Translations under genes and position numbers: made by a program
Source: Rivularia sp. MS3
Lineage (GTDB): Bacteria; Cyanobacteriota; Cyanobacteriia; Cyanobacteriales; Nostocaceae
DNA length: 57,432 bases
Assembly: GCA_019192545.1 (NCBI GenBank)
Contig: JAHCMI010000061.1
Location: 1-57,432, forward strand
Reading direction: 5' to 3'
Notes under the pieces: model-generated
What the model saw: the letters and a program-made list of their open reading frames with translations, nothing else
Told to the model about the DNA's origin: nothing
Databases searched by the model: none
In this document: piece after piece, positions 18,611 to 27,689 of the stretch
Layout of the letters: the number at the start of each line of letters is the position of its first letter
Position numbering within the stretch: the first letter of the stretch is position 1

Positions 18611-20095
18611 TTAACCCAATCTGTCGATCAAATGTTCTCCTACCCGTAAAGCGTTCGCAATAACCGTTAAAGCGGGGCTGGTTGCAGAAATTGAGGGGAA
18701 GAAGCTGCTGTCAACGACGTAGAGATTATCTATATCATGAGTGCGGCAGTTGAGGTTGAGAACAGAAGTTCTTTTATCTTCCCCAAAACGACAAGTACCT
18801 GATTGATGTGCAACTACTTGTATCGGTGCTTCAGTGCGAGGATAAATTTTTTGTTTTCCGTCTATGGATTTGAGTATGTCAATCCAACGATAAATTAAAC
18901 GGTCGTGGGCTTCGATATTATTAGCTGTATAGTCTAAATATAATTTGTTACCCTTGACTCGAACGCAGTTTTCGGGTGACGGTAAGTCTTCGGTTTGCAA
19001 CCACCAACCGATAGAACGTTTTGCTAATTGTTTTAAGCCAAATCCCGGCATTAATTTAGCCGCAACTGATAAAATTGGTGGTGACTCAGAGAAAATCACA
19101 TCTTGAAGAATACCACCAGAATTTTGGATATGACCCATTGGGTAAGGAAAAGTTTCATCACTCCAGTAAAAATCGTTTATGTAGCGAGTTCTTTGAAAAT
19201 ATCCAGACAACGGGGTGTTACTTAGCTGTACTACTACCGTCATCAATTGCTTCATTAAATTACGTCCTACCAAATCAGAGCTATTAGCTAATCCTTTGGG
19301 ATGTTTTTCATTAACAGAACGTAATAACAATGCAGCCGAATTGATTGCGCCACAGGAAAGCACGATGATATTTCCTACAAATAAATAAGAGCGATTATCA
19401 ATATTTGCTTCTACAGCTTTAACTTCTTTTCCTGAAGCATCAGTAATTAAACGTACTACTTTCGCTTTTGTTTTCAGAGTTACATTATCGTATTTTTTAA
19501 TTGTCGGAGATATTCCCGTATCTTCGGCATCAGTTCGCCCTTGTTTACCAACTCCGATAGGCAGGTAAGCAGGATTTAAACCTTGTTTGGAAATACGAGT
19601 ACAAATATCTTCTATTTGAGGCTCGCTATCAACTGTAGAAAATGGAAAATCCTCACTACGAGATGGTTCGGTTAAATCGTTGCCGGTTTTACCGTGGACT
19701 TGATAGAGTTTTTCAGCTTCTGTATAGTAAGGTTCAAAATCTTTGTATTTAACTTCCCATTCCGGGGAACAGCCATCCTGATGTTGAACTTTCTCAAAAT
19801 CCTTTTCCCGCAATCGTTGCAATACACCACTATAAATTTTGGTATTACCACCTACAGAATAATTTGTTTGAGGAAGAAAACTATCTCCCTCTTCATACCA
19901 TTGTTCCGGCGCGTAGAAACTTTCTTTTTTAAAGACTTCTACATCAACTAACTGCGAGCTTCCTTTTGCTAAAAAATCTCCTTGTTCCAAAACAAGAATC
20001 TTCTTTCCAGTAGGTGCTAATTTACGCGCTAAAGTTCCTCCACCAGCACCAGTACCGATAATTATTACATCATAATGTTGGTCGTCAATTATCAT
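18611..20095 (-). CDS. GMC family FAD-dependent oxidoreductase
   Basis: A 494-residue flavoprotein of the glucose-methanol-choline family, which oxidises alcohols or sugars. The N-terminal FAD motif GTGAGGG (about 14-20) and VLEQGD are clear, as are the GMC signature around SVGGNTKIYSGVLQR and the C-terminal HQSGTCRFG, VVDSSFFPS and TVIANALRVGEHL. The likely catalytic histidine is that of HQSGTCRFG. No signal peptide is visible. The substrate cannot be told; there is no cytochrome or carrier gene beside it. It is transcribed towards the monooxygenase gene, and the pair may or may not work together. Confidence 0.9.
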   Translation of the reverse strand: MIIDDQHYDVIIIGTGAGGGTLARKLAPTGKKILVLEQGDFLAKGSSQLVDVEVFKKESFYAPEQWYEEGDSFLPQTNYSVGGNTKIYSGVLQRLREKDFEKVQHQDGCSPEWEVKYKDFEPYYTEAEKLYQVHGKTGNDLTEPSRSEDFPFSTVDSEPQIEDICTRISKQGLNPAYLPIGVGKQGRTDAEDTGISPTIKKYDNVTLKTKAKVVRLITDASGKEVKAVEANIDNRSYLFVGNIIVLSCGAINSAALLLRSVNEKHPKGLANSSDLVGRNLMKQLMTVVVQLSNTPLSGYFQRTRYINDFYWSDETFPYPMGHIQNSGGILQDVIFSESPPILSVAAKLMPGFGLKQLAKRSIGWWLQTEDLPSPENCVRVKGNKLYLDYTANNIEAHDRLIYRWIDILKSIDGKQKIYPRTEAPIQVVAHQSGTCRFGEDKRTSVLNLNCRTHDIDNLYVVDSSFFPSISATSPALTVIANALRVGEHLIDRLG

Positions 20096-20130
20096 AATTT
20101 ATTTGTTAGTAATTGGTAATTAAAAATAGA

Positions 20131-20296
20131 TGAGAGAAGGGAGAGGGAGAGAGGGGGAGAGAGGGAGAGAGGGGGAGAGGGGGAGAGGGGGAGAGGGAGA
20201 GAGGGGGAGAAATTAAAAATTAACTAATTACTGCTAACTGCTCACTGCTAACTGTTAACTGCTCACTGCTCACTGTTCACTGTTCACTGTTCACTG
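20131..20296. repeat. GA-rich tract and CACTGTT-type tandem repeats
   Basis: About 80 bp of GAGAGGG/GGGAGA low-complexity DNA (20131-20210), then heptamers of the CTCACTG/TTCACTG type that run into the stop of the ctaE gene. Confidence 0.85.
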
Positions 20297-20935
20297 CCAA
20301 AGGTAAAGAAGCACGAATAAAACAATCCAAATTACGTCAACAAAGTGCCAGAATAATGAAGTGGCATCTACACCATAGTGACCGTTTTTGTAATTGTCTG
20401 GAATAAAAGAACGAACTAACATATTTAGCTGCAATATCACACCCGTTAAAACGTGTAAGCCGTGGAAACCAGTTAGTAAGTAAAACATTCCACCGAATAC
20501 ACCAGATGTAAAGCCAAATTCTAAGCCGCTCCATTCAACTGCTTGTCCGTAAAGGAAGTAACTTCCCATAGCCATTGTTAACAGCCAAAAAAGGCGAAAG
20601 CGCCAAATATTATGGTTCTTTAATTCCCTTTCAGCAAAGTAGATCGTGAAGCTACTAGAAACTAGAATTACTGTATTTATCAATGGTTCTCTAACTTCTA
20701 GCCCTTCAACTCCTGGTGGTAGCCAATCGATGGTTGTTGTTTTGTAAACAATATACCCTGCAAAAAAACTTAAGAAAATAACGCTTTCCGATAACAGAAA
20801 GGCGATGAAGCCAAACATACTGTTGCCTTCTTCATCATGCTCGTGAGTCGCTACATTCCCATGATTAATTAACTCTAATTCATCGAATGTATTCTCATGT
20901 TCTAACTGTATTGTTTTGCCGTCTGTAGTACTCAT
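20291..20935 (-). CDS. ctaE: Heme-copper oxidase subunit III
   Basis: A 214-residue integral membrane protein, subunit III of a cytochrome-c/quinol oxidase. Five hydrophobic segments are visible: FGFIAFLLSESVIFLSFFAG, then TVILVSSSFTIYFAE, FRLFWLLTMAMGSYFL, FHGLHVLTGVILQL and FWHFVDVIWIVLFVLLYLW. The His/Glu-containing motifs (TGFHGLHV, WHFVDVIW) are typical of the short bacterial five-helix form. It is the last gene of the operon, 101 bp after ctaD, in which AAAGGTT heptamers (20941-20970) are repeated. It belongs with the CuA-less subunit II described below. Confidence 0.93.
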   Translation of the reverse strand: MSTTDGKTIQLEHENTFDELELINHGNVATHEHDEEGNSMFGFIAFLLSESVIFLSFFAGYIVYKTTTIDWLPPGVEGLEVREPLINTVILVSSSFTIYFAERELKNHNIWRFRLFWLLTMAMGSYFLYGQAVEWSGLEFGFTSGVFGGMFYLLTGFHGLHVLTGVILQLNMLVRSFIPDNYKNGHYGVDATSLFWHFVDVIWIVLFVLLYLWQ

Positions 20936-21036
20936 AACACTAAGGTTAAAGGTTAAAGGTTAAAGGTTAAGAGTTAGGATTTAGGAGTGAGGAGTTTTGA
21001 ATAACTAATTCTTCCCCCTCTACCCCCTCTCTCTAA

Positions 21037-22752
21037 TTAATTAAGTTCTGAAGCATTCGCGACTAAATCTTCTGGCTTAGATTTACCGTAACCGTAGGGT
21101 TCTTCTAATACAATGGGAAGTTGTTTTTCAAAGTTTTCTACGGGTGGTGGTGAGGATACTAACCATTCCAAACCAATTGCACGCCAAGGATTATCTGATG
21201 CTTTTTTACCGTCAATCCAAGAACTTATAACGTTAAGTAAAAACGGTAATGTAGACATTCCTAAGATAAATGCGCCAACACTAGCAACTACATTCCAACC
21301 TAAATATTCTGGATCGTAGGAAGCAACTCGACGGGGCATTCCTTGCAATCCTAATGGATGCATGGGGAAGAAATTTAGATTAGCACCGATGAAGGTTAAC
21401 CAAAAATGTAATTTACCTAAACCTTCGTAATACATCTTTCCAGTCATCTTAGGGAACCAGTGATAGATGGCTGCATAGATACCCATGACAACGGCACCGT
21501 AAATAACATAGTGAAAGTGCCCGACAACAAAGTAAGTATTGTTAACATGAATATCGATGGGAACCGAGGAAAGCATGATACCGGTGATACCTGCAAAGAC
21601 AAACATCACTAATCCACCCAATGCAAACAACATTGGTGTATCCAAGCGTAATTTACCTCCCCAAATTGTTCCTACCCAAGCAAATACTTTAATTCCTGTA
21701 GGTACGGAAATTAACATCGTGGAGAACATGAACAGCATCCGCATCCAGCCAGGAGTACCGCTAGCAAACATATGGTGAACCCATACCACCGCACTCAATC
21801 CAGTGATAATTAAGGATGAAACCGCAACTACTTTATAACCAAATAAGGGTTTGCGAGCATAAACGGGGAAAATCTCTGAAAATATACCAAAAATAGGCAG
21901 AATAATTACGTATACCGCAGGGTGTGAGTAAAACCAGAAAAAGTGTTGGTATAGTACCGGATTACCACCTTGTACGGGGTCGAAAAAAGCAGTACCTACA
22001 GTTAAGTCAGACAACAGCATTACCGCACCAGCAGTTAATGCAGGCAATCCAAACAACTGGATAATTTGAGCGCTTAAAACTGTCCATACATAAGCGGGCA
22101 TTTTGAAAAAGCCCATTCCTGGCGCTCTCATTCTGAAAATTGTAGTAACAATATTCACCGCACCTAAAATAGAGGAAACCCCGGATATTGCTACAGCTAA
22201 CAACCACAGAAACTGTCCGTTAACTAAGTTACCCGTAGGGTTTTGGGTACTTACCGGTGGATAAGACCACCAACCCGCTTGTGCCGAACCACCGGGAACA
22301 AAGAAACTTGCCATCAGTATGATTCCGAACAGCGGCACCATCCAAAAGGCTAAAGCGTTGAGGCGGGGAAATGCCATATCTTTAGCGCCAATCTGCAAAG
22401 GTACGAGATAGTTCGCTAAGCCTGCCAATATGGGGAAAGTCCACATAAATAGCATTAAGGTTCCGTGCATCGTAAACATTGAGTTGTAAACGGTGCGATC
22501 TACCAAATCAGACTCAGGAGTCATTAGTTCACCCCTGATGATCATGGCAAGTATGCCACCAAGCAAGAAGAATATAAAAGCTGTAACTATATATTGAATA
22601 CCAATAACTTTGTGGTCGGTACTAAAAGTAAAATAGGTCTTCCACGTTGTCGGTGGATGATGGTGTTGTGGTTGATGCTGCGGTTGGGGTTGCAGCTGAG
22701 GTTGATGTTGCTTTTGTACAACCTCAGTGTTTTTTGATTGAGTATTAGTCAT
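21037..22752 (-). CDS. ctaD: Heme-copper oxidase subunit I
   Basis: A 571-residue catalytic subunit of a respiratory terminal oxidase. Ligands visible: His96 (MHGTLM) and His414 for the low-spin heme, His412 (GHFHYV) for the high-spin heme, and His277, His326 and His327 for CuB. The helix VI motif is YSHPAVY (275-281), with Tyr281 as the cross-linked tyrosine and without the glutamate of GHPEVY. This is the A2-type pattern, in which the preceding Tyr-Ser replaces the glutamate. The N-terminus has a Gln/His-rich stretch (about 14-32). Second last in the operon, 123 bp after ctaC. Confidence 0.95.
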   Translation of the reverse strand: MTNTQSKNTEVVQKQHQPQLQPQPQHQPQHHHPPTTWKTYFTFSTDHKVIGIQYIVTAFIFFLLGGILAMIIRGELMTPESDLVDRTVYNSMFTMHGTLMLFMWTFPILAGLANYLVPLQIGAKDMAFPRLNALAFWMVPLFGIILMASFFVPGGSAQAGWWSYPPVSTQNPTGNLVNGQFLWLLAVAISGVSSILGAVNIVTTIFRMRAPGMGFFKMPAYVWTVLSAQIIQLFGLPALTAGAVMLLSDLTVGTAFFDPVQGGNPVLYQHFFWFYSHPAVYVIILPIFGIFSEIFPVYARKPLFGYKVVAVSSLIITGLSAVVWVHHMFASGTPGWMRMLFMFSTMLISVPTGIKVFAWVGTIWGGKLRLDTPMLFALGGLVMFVFAGITGIMLSSVPIDIHVNNTYFVVGHFHYVIYGAVVMGIYAAIYHWFPKMTGKMYYEGLGKLHFWLTFIGANLNFFPMHPLGLQGMPRRVASYDPEYLGWNVVASVGAFILGMSTLPFLLNVISSWIDGKKASDNPWRAIGLEWLVSSPPPVENFEKQLPIVLEEPYGYGKSKPEDLVANASELN

Positions 22753-22875
22753 TTAGATTTTAGAATTTAGATTATTGATTTTGAATTATCCGTAAACCAT
22801 TAACGAAGAACAATAAATAACTGATAAGTGATAATCTACACCCTCCGAGTGAACAACTGCTCACTGCTCACTGAT

Positions 22876-23784
22876 TTAATCGTGATAATTCACTACAGGA
22901 GGTTCTGCTGGCTTAATGGTTGCCCAATTAGTATCGATTGCATGTTCTGATTTTCTTTTGTATTCAGACATTGCTTGGTTATAGGCTGGAGAAGGTTTCT
23001 GTTTAGAAGCCTCTTTTAACCATTGGCTGTATTTTTCTGGAGATTCAACAACCACATCAGCCTGCATTGCAGCGAAATAAGTACCGCTATATTGAGAATC
23101 TCGCAGTCTATATTTACCTTCGAGAATAGGCGTAAATTCAAAGTTGATTGTTTCGTTGGGGATAACATCTTGCTTTACCCGAAATGCCGGAATATAAAAT
23201 CCGTGGATTACGTCTTCTGATTTCAGGGTTAAATAAGCTCTTTGATTTACAGGTAAATGTAATTCCGTACTGCTGATATTTTGCTCGGGATAGTTAAAAA
23301 TCCAAGCCCACTGTTTCGATATTACTTCAATTTTTTCTGAATCTTCAGGTAATTCTGAATTTGTTGAGATTGGTGCCGCGTTAGCCGATTTCATACCCAT
23401 CGATGTATGCTGATGCTCCATTGCACCTAAAATCGACATTTGGTCGTAGATTTGATAGCTATAGACTCCAATCCAAATTACTAATACAAATGGAATTGCC
23501 GTCCATACTACTTCTAATGTGATATTACCCTCTACATGCGGACCATCGCTAGTATCATACTTACCTGCACGATTAAAGATAATTGAATATATCAGCGCTC
23601 CCGTAACTCCTAGAAAAATAAATGCTCCTAAAGTTACCAGGAAGCTGAATAAATTATCAACTAATCGGGATTCAAGCGTAGCTTCAGGGGGAAGCCAAGA
23701 ATACGATAGTTGTCCTATTCCTAGACTCACAATCGCCAGGAATATTGTAGCGATCGCTAATAATATAATCTTACGTCTTGTCAT
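22876..23784 (-). CDS. ctaC: Heme-copper oxidase subunit II lacking CuA ligands
   Basis: A 302-residue subunit II. Two N-terminal membrane helices (about 5-28 and 48-70), a third hydrophobic stretch (EVVWTAIPFVLVIWIGVYS, about 91-109) and a periplasmic cupredoxin domain are present. His194 (DVIHGFYIPAF) is kept. In the loop that normally reads C-x-E-x-C-x3-H-x2-M, the residues are Asp229, Gln231, Ser233, Phe237 and Met240, so both bridging cysteines and the second histidine are gone and CuA cannot form. This is the state described for cyanobacterial alternative oxidases (ARTO), thought to take electrons from quinol rather than cytochrome c. No frameshift is needed to explain it. Confidence 0.92.
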   Translation of the reverse strand: MTRRKIILLAIATIFLAIVSLGIGQLSYSWLPPEATLESRLVDNLFSFLVTLGAFIFLGVTGALIYSIIFNRAGKYDTSDGPHVEGNITLEVVWTAIPFVLVIWIGVYSYQIYDQMSILGAMEHQHTSMGMKSANAAPISTNSELPEDSEKIEVISKQWAWIFNYPEQNISSTELHLPVNQRAYLTLKSEDVIHGFYIPAFRVKQDVIPNETINFEFTPILEGKYRLRDSQYSGTYFAAMQADVVVESPEKYSQWLKEASKQKPSPAYNQAMSEYKRKSEHAIDTNWATIKPAEPPVVNYHD

Positions 23785-23898
23785 TACTAATAATAGTTAG
23801 TAGTTAGTGGTTAGTTGTTAGTGGCTAGTTGTTAGTGGTTAGTTTTTAGCTGTTGATTACCAATAACCAATTACCCATTACCCATTACCAATTCCCAA
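23785..23898. repeat. Heptamer tandem repeats in oxidase operon
   Basis: TTAGTGG/TTAGTTG-type heptamers (23791-23846) then CCCATTA/CCAATTA repeats (23860-23895) fill the gap before ctaC. Confidence 0.85.
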
Positions 23899-24498
23899 TT
23901 ATTTCAACAAAGTATTGGGATCTTGTCCCGATTGCAATAAATTGTCTGCGGTATTGTGTATACCGAATTCACCAGCCATATGCGCTCCTAATGTTCCGTG
24001 GAGATACATCACAAACATAATGACTAACCCTACAAGTAAATAGCTCAACTGGACTTGCAAAGTCTTATCCTTACAAAATTTGAAGCGTTGAAATCCCCGC
24101 CAAACAGCCATGCCAACTATCAAAGCCAGCAGTAAAACTCCTCCCACACCATGCCAGAGCATTGTTTCCATTGCTCCCAACCCCCAAGCACTTTTGACAT
24201 CAGTTTGGGGCTTTGCCAGCATAATTTCATAAAAACCTGCTGCCACCGTGAAAAAAGTAATTATGGCTGAAGCCACAATATTGTACCAGCCAACATCAAA
24301 GAAATTAGCACGATTGACACGTATAGATAAAAATTTGAAGACTGGTTTTTCTAATGTGAAAAATACACCGGCAATATCAAAAGCGATGGCAATAATAAAT
24401 AGCCCCAATGTTAAATGCACTAAATTAGGATGAATTGGTATATGATACGGCAATCCATTCGCCCCTATTTGCATCTGATTTATAATTTCTGTATCCAC
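23899..24498 (-). CDS. DUF2231 membrane protein, oxidase-linked
   Basis: A 199-residue membrane protein with about five hydrophobic segments and several histidines at membrane edges (HIPIHPNLVHLTLGLF, MLWHGVGG, MYLHGTLGAHMAGEFGIH). I read it as DUF2231. The start is a GTG directly abutting the TAA of the upstream gene, so the two are translationally coupled; an in-frame ATG nine codons later is an alternative. It precedes oxidase subunit II by 114 bp. Paired DUF2231 genes upstream of an alternative oxidase operon suggest a role in its assembly or electron supply. That is inference from position. Confidence 0.75.
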   Translation of the reverse strand: MDTEIINQMQIGANGLPYHIPIHPNLVHLTLGLFIIAIAFDIAGVFFTLEKPVFKFLSIRVNRANFFDVGWYNIVASAIITFFTVAAGFYEIMLAKPQTDVKSAWGLGAMETMLWHGVGGVLLLALIVGMAVWRGFQRFKFCKDKTLQVQLSYLLVGLVIMFVMYLHGTLGAHMAGEFGIHNTADNLLQSGQDPNTLLK

Positions 24499-24999
24499 TT
24501 ATAAAGCCCCCTGTTTCACGGCTTCTACAACTTGACTGGTATGCAATCCATACACCCAAACCAGCTTGTCTCCCAGATAAACTTGAAAACACAGCAACAT
24601 TGTTAAAATTAATCCGATTCCTAAATAAGTTACTGGTACTCTTTTGGGATAGCGGATGCGAATTACATAGCGCCATCCTGTCATTGCAGCGATAAATCCT
24701 GAAAGGGACCAACCTATTAAAGTATGTAAATTCAGCGTTGGTTCTACCGCATCATAAGCTAATGCTAAACCAGCTTCAATTTGACCAAAAATTACTGCGA
24801 TAAAAACTGAAATTGTAGCAAAAAACATATTCCACCAACTCACTTCAAAAAGTCGAGTATTTTTAGTAAAATAGCCTACTACATCGCAGACAAAAGCAAA
24901 TAAAACCATCGCAATCACAAAGTGAACTACGATTGGATGAATTGTATCTGGATAAGGCAAATTATGCTCATTTAATTGCGGAATCAATTTTTCAAACAT
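24499..24999 (-). CDS. DUF2231 membrane protein, first gene of oxidase operon
   Basis: A 166-residue membrane protein homologous in layout to the next gene. IHPIVVHFVIAMVLFAFVCD near the N-terminus has the His-Pro-x-x-x-His pattern of DUF2231. A second hydrophobic pair (MFFATISVFIAVIFGQIEAG, LIGWSLSGFIAAMTG) and a third (YLGIGLILTMLLCFQVYLG) follow, ending with VYGLHTSQVVE. The histidines could bind heme or metal, as is suspected for this family, but this is not shown. GGAAAC lies before the ATG. It is the first gene of a five-gene run on the minus strand, so the operon promoter should lie in 25000-25200. Confidence 0.75.
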   Translation of the reverse strand: MFEKLIPQLNEHNLPYPDTIHPIVVHFVIAMVLFAFVCDVVGYFTKNTRLFEVSWWNMFFATISVFIAVIFGQIEAGLALAYDAVEPTLNLHTLIGWSLSGFIAAMTGWRYVIRIRYPKRVPVTYLGIGLILTMLLCFQVYLGDKLVWVYGLHTSQVVEAVKQGAL

Positions 25000-25428
25000 T
25001 TTGTTTCCTTTGACATATTTAGCCAGTAAATTGCTAAATCTTTCCCTTTTGTCTTAACATTTTTATGTTAGATTTCTTAACAATATTTCACTGTATTTAA
25101 CCGAACAGAATTGTCTATAACTCATTGTTGTTTCGGCTACTTTTTTATTTAAATACAGAAAAATTTAAGCATTACCAAGCGATTTTTATTTTACATAAAG
25201 AAAATATAAAGTTTGATAGATTCTTAACAATTTGCTTTTGTGTTTTTGTAGCGATTGATGCAAGTAGGCAATAGTTAATTGGTGATTAGTGGATATATAA
25301 AAATCCTATCAAGTAGGTAGTAGACGTAATTAAGGGTAAAACATTTCTTTGTAGGTTGGGTTAAGCTCCGCCCAACCCAACCGGAGCAGAAGTCTTATCA
25401 AGTCATCAAAATTAATGTGGTGAAGTAG

Positions 25429-25552
25429 TGGTCTGTCCCGTTAGTTTTGATGGGTGTATCGTAAATATAAAAAATATTTTCTTCCCCCACTCCCCCACTC
25501 TCCCCCTCTCCCCCTCCCTGCCCTTACCCGTCAATTTTAATGGGACAGACCA
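25429..25552. mobile_element. MITE-like element, TGGTYTGTCCC family, copy a
   Basis: Ends TGGTCTGTCCCGTTAG and its near complement, with TTTTGATGGG / CCCGTCAATTTT just inside. The core is CCCCCAC/CCCCTC low-complexity DNA. Length 124 bp. Confidence 0.8.
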
Positions 25553-25556
25553 GTAG

Positions 25557-25668
25557 TGGTTCGTCCTATTAATAATGACGGGTTTGTAGTTGCGCTTCAG
25601 CGCCAAATATTTGGCGCTGAAGCGCAACTACGAACAATAATTTACCTATCAAAACTAATGCAAAGGAG
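25557..25668. mobile_element. MITE-like element, TGGTYTGTCCC family, copy d, with palindrome core
   Basis: Left end TGGTTCGTCCTATTAATAAT, right end ATCAAAACTAATGCAAAGG. The core is a perfect 46-bp palindrome (25586-25631). Confidence 0.65.
25586..25631. repeat. Perfect 46-bp palindrome (REP-like)
   Basis: Two 23-bp arms (GTAGTTGCGCTTCAGCGCC...) without a loop. A second copy with 25-bp arms and a 5-nt loop is at 44282-44336. Confidence 0.9.
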
Positions 25669-25671
25669 TAC

Positions 25672-25942
25672 TATAGGATTACTCCGCAGATTTTTGTTAG
25701 CGCAGCGTGCCCAGAGGGCATAAAACACGTAGGGGAGGCAGATTGGGAGGACACTGCGTTGCGGAGGTTCCCGCAGTACGAGCAAGTGTCCGGGTGTGGA
25801 TTTTCCTCCCCCAATACTGCCGTTGTGTTGCTTGCTGCGCGCAACGCACCATCATATATACATTTCGGTGCGCTCACGGCTGAAGCCATAACACACCCTA
25901 CAAGTACTTAACTGTTTTCAATATTCCAACCGGATTCCTATA
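25672..25942. mobile_element. MITE-like element, TATAGGATT family, copy 2 (longest)
   Basis: A 271-bp element from TATAGGATTACTCCG to CGGATTCCTATA. Next to the left end is a small hairpin module (GTTAGCGCAGCGTGCCC...GGGCATA) that also occurs alone elsewhere. Homologous copies are at 3450-3567 and about 41965-42152, and a partial right end at 31945-32020. Confidence 0.8.
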
Positions 25943-26205
25943 GTTGCTTAGCAAGAACAGTACCTTTGCTAATTTACGAGGAGTTAAAAGGATTTAATCG
26001 CCCAAATTCTCGATTTCTTCCCGATTCCTTCTCTAGTTCTTCACGATGATTGCTTAATTTAATAATTAGTTTCTCGGTTAAGGAAATATAAATTTCAATT
26101 TTGAATTTCCCGTCTGCTTCTCGATTGATTTCTATATTGAATTCAACTCATCTGCCAGATAACGAGAATAAAGTAAACAAATACTTAATTTATTGGAGTA
26201 ATATC

Positions 26206-27504
26206 ATGTTCGATAAAGTTTTTGGAATAGACGATTTAGAAAGAGATATACAGCAGTTTAAGCAAGATATAGAAAATGCTAAAGCAACATATATCAGCGA
26301 GTATGCTGAATACATAAATATCACAACTGACTTTGAAAATGTAGAAAAGAAATATGATTTTCTTCAGGAAGAAACCGAGGCTCTTGCAGTAATATTTCCT
26401 GAAGAAGATGCAGGTGAAACTCTATCAAACGTCGCCAGCGGTTTTTTCTATGCGGCAACCGTTCTTGAAATCGTTGCTGTCATGGGCTACGTGATGAGAA
26501 GAGTCAATATGTGGAAGCTGACTAAAATTATGAAAACCCTCGACGATGCTGACGAGGCAATACGAGTTCTCAGCGCAGCGCCAAACAAGGCAGGAAAAGT
26601 GCTTGGCTTACAATCATTTATTCGAGCAGCGGATTCGGCTAAAGCAGCGAAAGCTGCAAAAACAGCAAAAATAGCAAAGGTAACGAAAATAGCACAAGTT
26701 TCCGCAGCAGCAGGAGCTATTCTTGGTATTGTTTCTCTTGCTTTGGACATTAGCTCAGCAGCACAGCGGAAAGAGTATCTTAAGGAACACAAACAAGAAT
26801 TAAAGGAATTTCTGGATGAGTTCAATGGTTATATTGCTGAGGCTAACGAACAGACGAAGAATGTTATCAATGCTTTTTTAACTTACTTCGAGGAATTAGA
26901 AATCGACGTTGATGGGGTATTTAATGAGAATAAAGATGGATTTTTAGATGAAAGTGGAGAAGAAAAGTTTGATGACCCTGAAAATGGTTTAGTTTCGCAA
27001 ATACGTGAAATATTAAATGGGGCTATCAAGCGGATAGGAGAGTTGAATGCAGCGATTAAATTAGCCAATAGACGCATAGACCGTTATATTAGTCAGGGAC
27101 TAGAAGGGACTAAACTGATTGAAGAAGTTGTCTTCGATACAGAGCTTCCAGAGGAATTAATTCAACGTCTCTATGTCTTTAAGTTGCGAGAGCTTGGTAA
27201 CACCGTCCAACAAGCAATAGAGCTATCTGGATTAGCAGAAGATATTGTCAGGAAAGTTTATGCTCGCGCTTTTCTAGACGATGGTAAAACTATTGAGGAT
27301 GCAGTTGAGCTATCTGGGTTAACAGAAGACCAAATTAGAAGAATTTTTGTGAGTAAGCTATTGGATGATGAACTAAATTCTGAAAATCCAGATGATGTTA
27401 TCGATGTGAAAGCTATTGCAGAAAAAGCAGGTGTTTCAGAGGAAATTGTTCGAGAAATACGCGCTCAGAAACTAGCTGCTTTCCCAGAGGACGAAGAGTC
27501 TTAA
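26206..27504 (+). CDS. Helical coiled-coil protein with two hydrophobic helices and C-terminal repeats
   Basis: I do not recognise this 432-residue protein. The ATG at 26206 (GGAG at 26195-26198, seven bases upstream) is preferred over a TTG 105 bp earlier. A coiled-coil N-terminus (1-75) is followed by a hydrophobic helix (LSNVASGFFYAATVLEIVAV), an Ala/Lys-rich stretch (KAAKAAKTAKIAK) and a second hydrophobic helix (VSAAAGAILGIVSLALDI). A charged coiled coil comes next, then the C-terminal third carries three or four helix-turn-helix-like units (SGLAEDIVRKVYARAF, SGLTEDQIRRIFVSKLL, AGVSEEIVREIRAQKL). Coiled coils around a hydrophobic hairpin recall alpha-helical pore-forming toxins, but this is only a resemblance. 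A terminator follows, then a second helical gene. Confidence 0.7.
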   Translation: MFDKVFGIDDLERDIQQFKQDIENAKATYISEYAEYINITTDFENVEKKYDFLQEETEALAVIFPEEDAGETLSNVASGFFYAATVLEIVAVMGYVMRRVNMWKLTKIMKTLDDADEAIRVLSAAPNKAGKVLGLQSFIRAADSAKAAKAAKTAKIAKVTKIAQVSAAAGAILGIVSLALDISSAAQRKEYLKEHKQELKEFLDEFNGYIAEANEQTKNVINAFLTYFEELEIDVDGVFNENKDGFLDESGEEKFDDPENGLVSQIREILNGAIKRIGELNAAIKLANRRIDRYISQGLEGTKLIEEVVFDTELPEELIQRLYVFKLRELGNTVQQAIELSGLAEDIVRKVYARAFLDDGKTIEDAVELSGLTEDQIRRIFVSKLLDDELNSENPDDVIDVKAIAEKAGVSEEIVREIRAQKLAAFPEDEES

Positions 27505-27521
27505 AAAAAGATTGTTTTACA

Positions 27522-27555
27522 CTAAAAGGCTGGACAAAACCACCCAGTCTTTTAG
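27522..27555 (+). terminator. Hairpin between the two helical-protein genes
   Basis: CTAAAAGGCTGG (27522-27533) pairs with CCAGTCTTTTAG (27544-27555), with one G-T pair. No long T-run follows, so termination may be partial. Confidence 0.55.
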
Positions 27556-27689
27556 TAGGGGCTAATTTCACCCTACCCACGGAGTTTTTGTCTGAGTCTT
27601 GATATTAAATTTAGCCAAGAAAGCTGGAATGAAGACGGGCAATTAAACCCATATTTTCAACTAAAGAGTAGTTTTTTAAGGAGTTGATT

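Larger units (their letters stand above)
25000..26205. other. Intergenic region packed with miniature elements
   Basis: About 1.2 kb without a supported gene. It holds a GTAGGTTGGG repeat (25351-25380), two inverted-repeat elements (25429-25552 and 25557-25668, the latter carrying a perfect palindrome), and a full-length TATAGGATT-type element (25672-25942). Open frames through these elements are not called. Confidence 0.7.

Noticed and set aside
26101-26205. TTG start 105 bp upstream for the 26206 gene
   Set aside because: The ATG at 26206 has a well-placed GGAG; the upstream extension has none.
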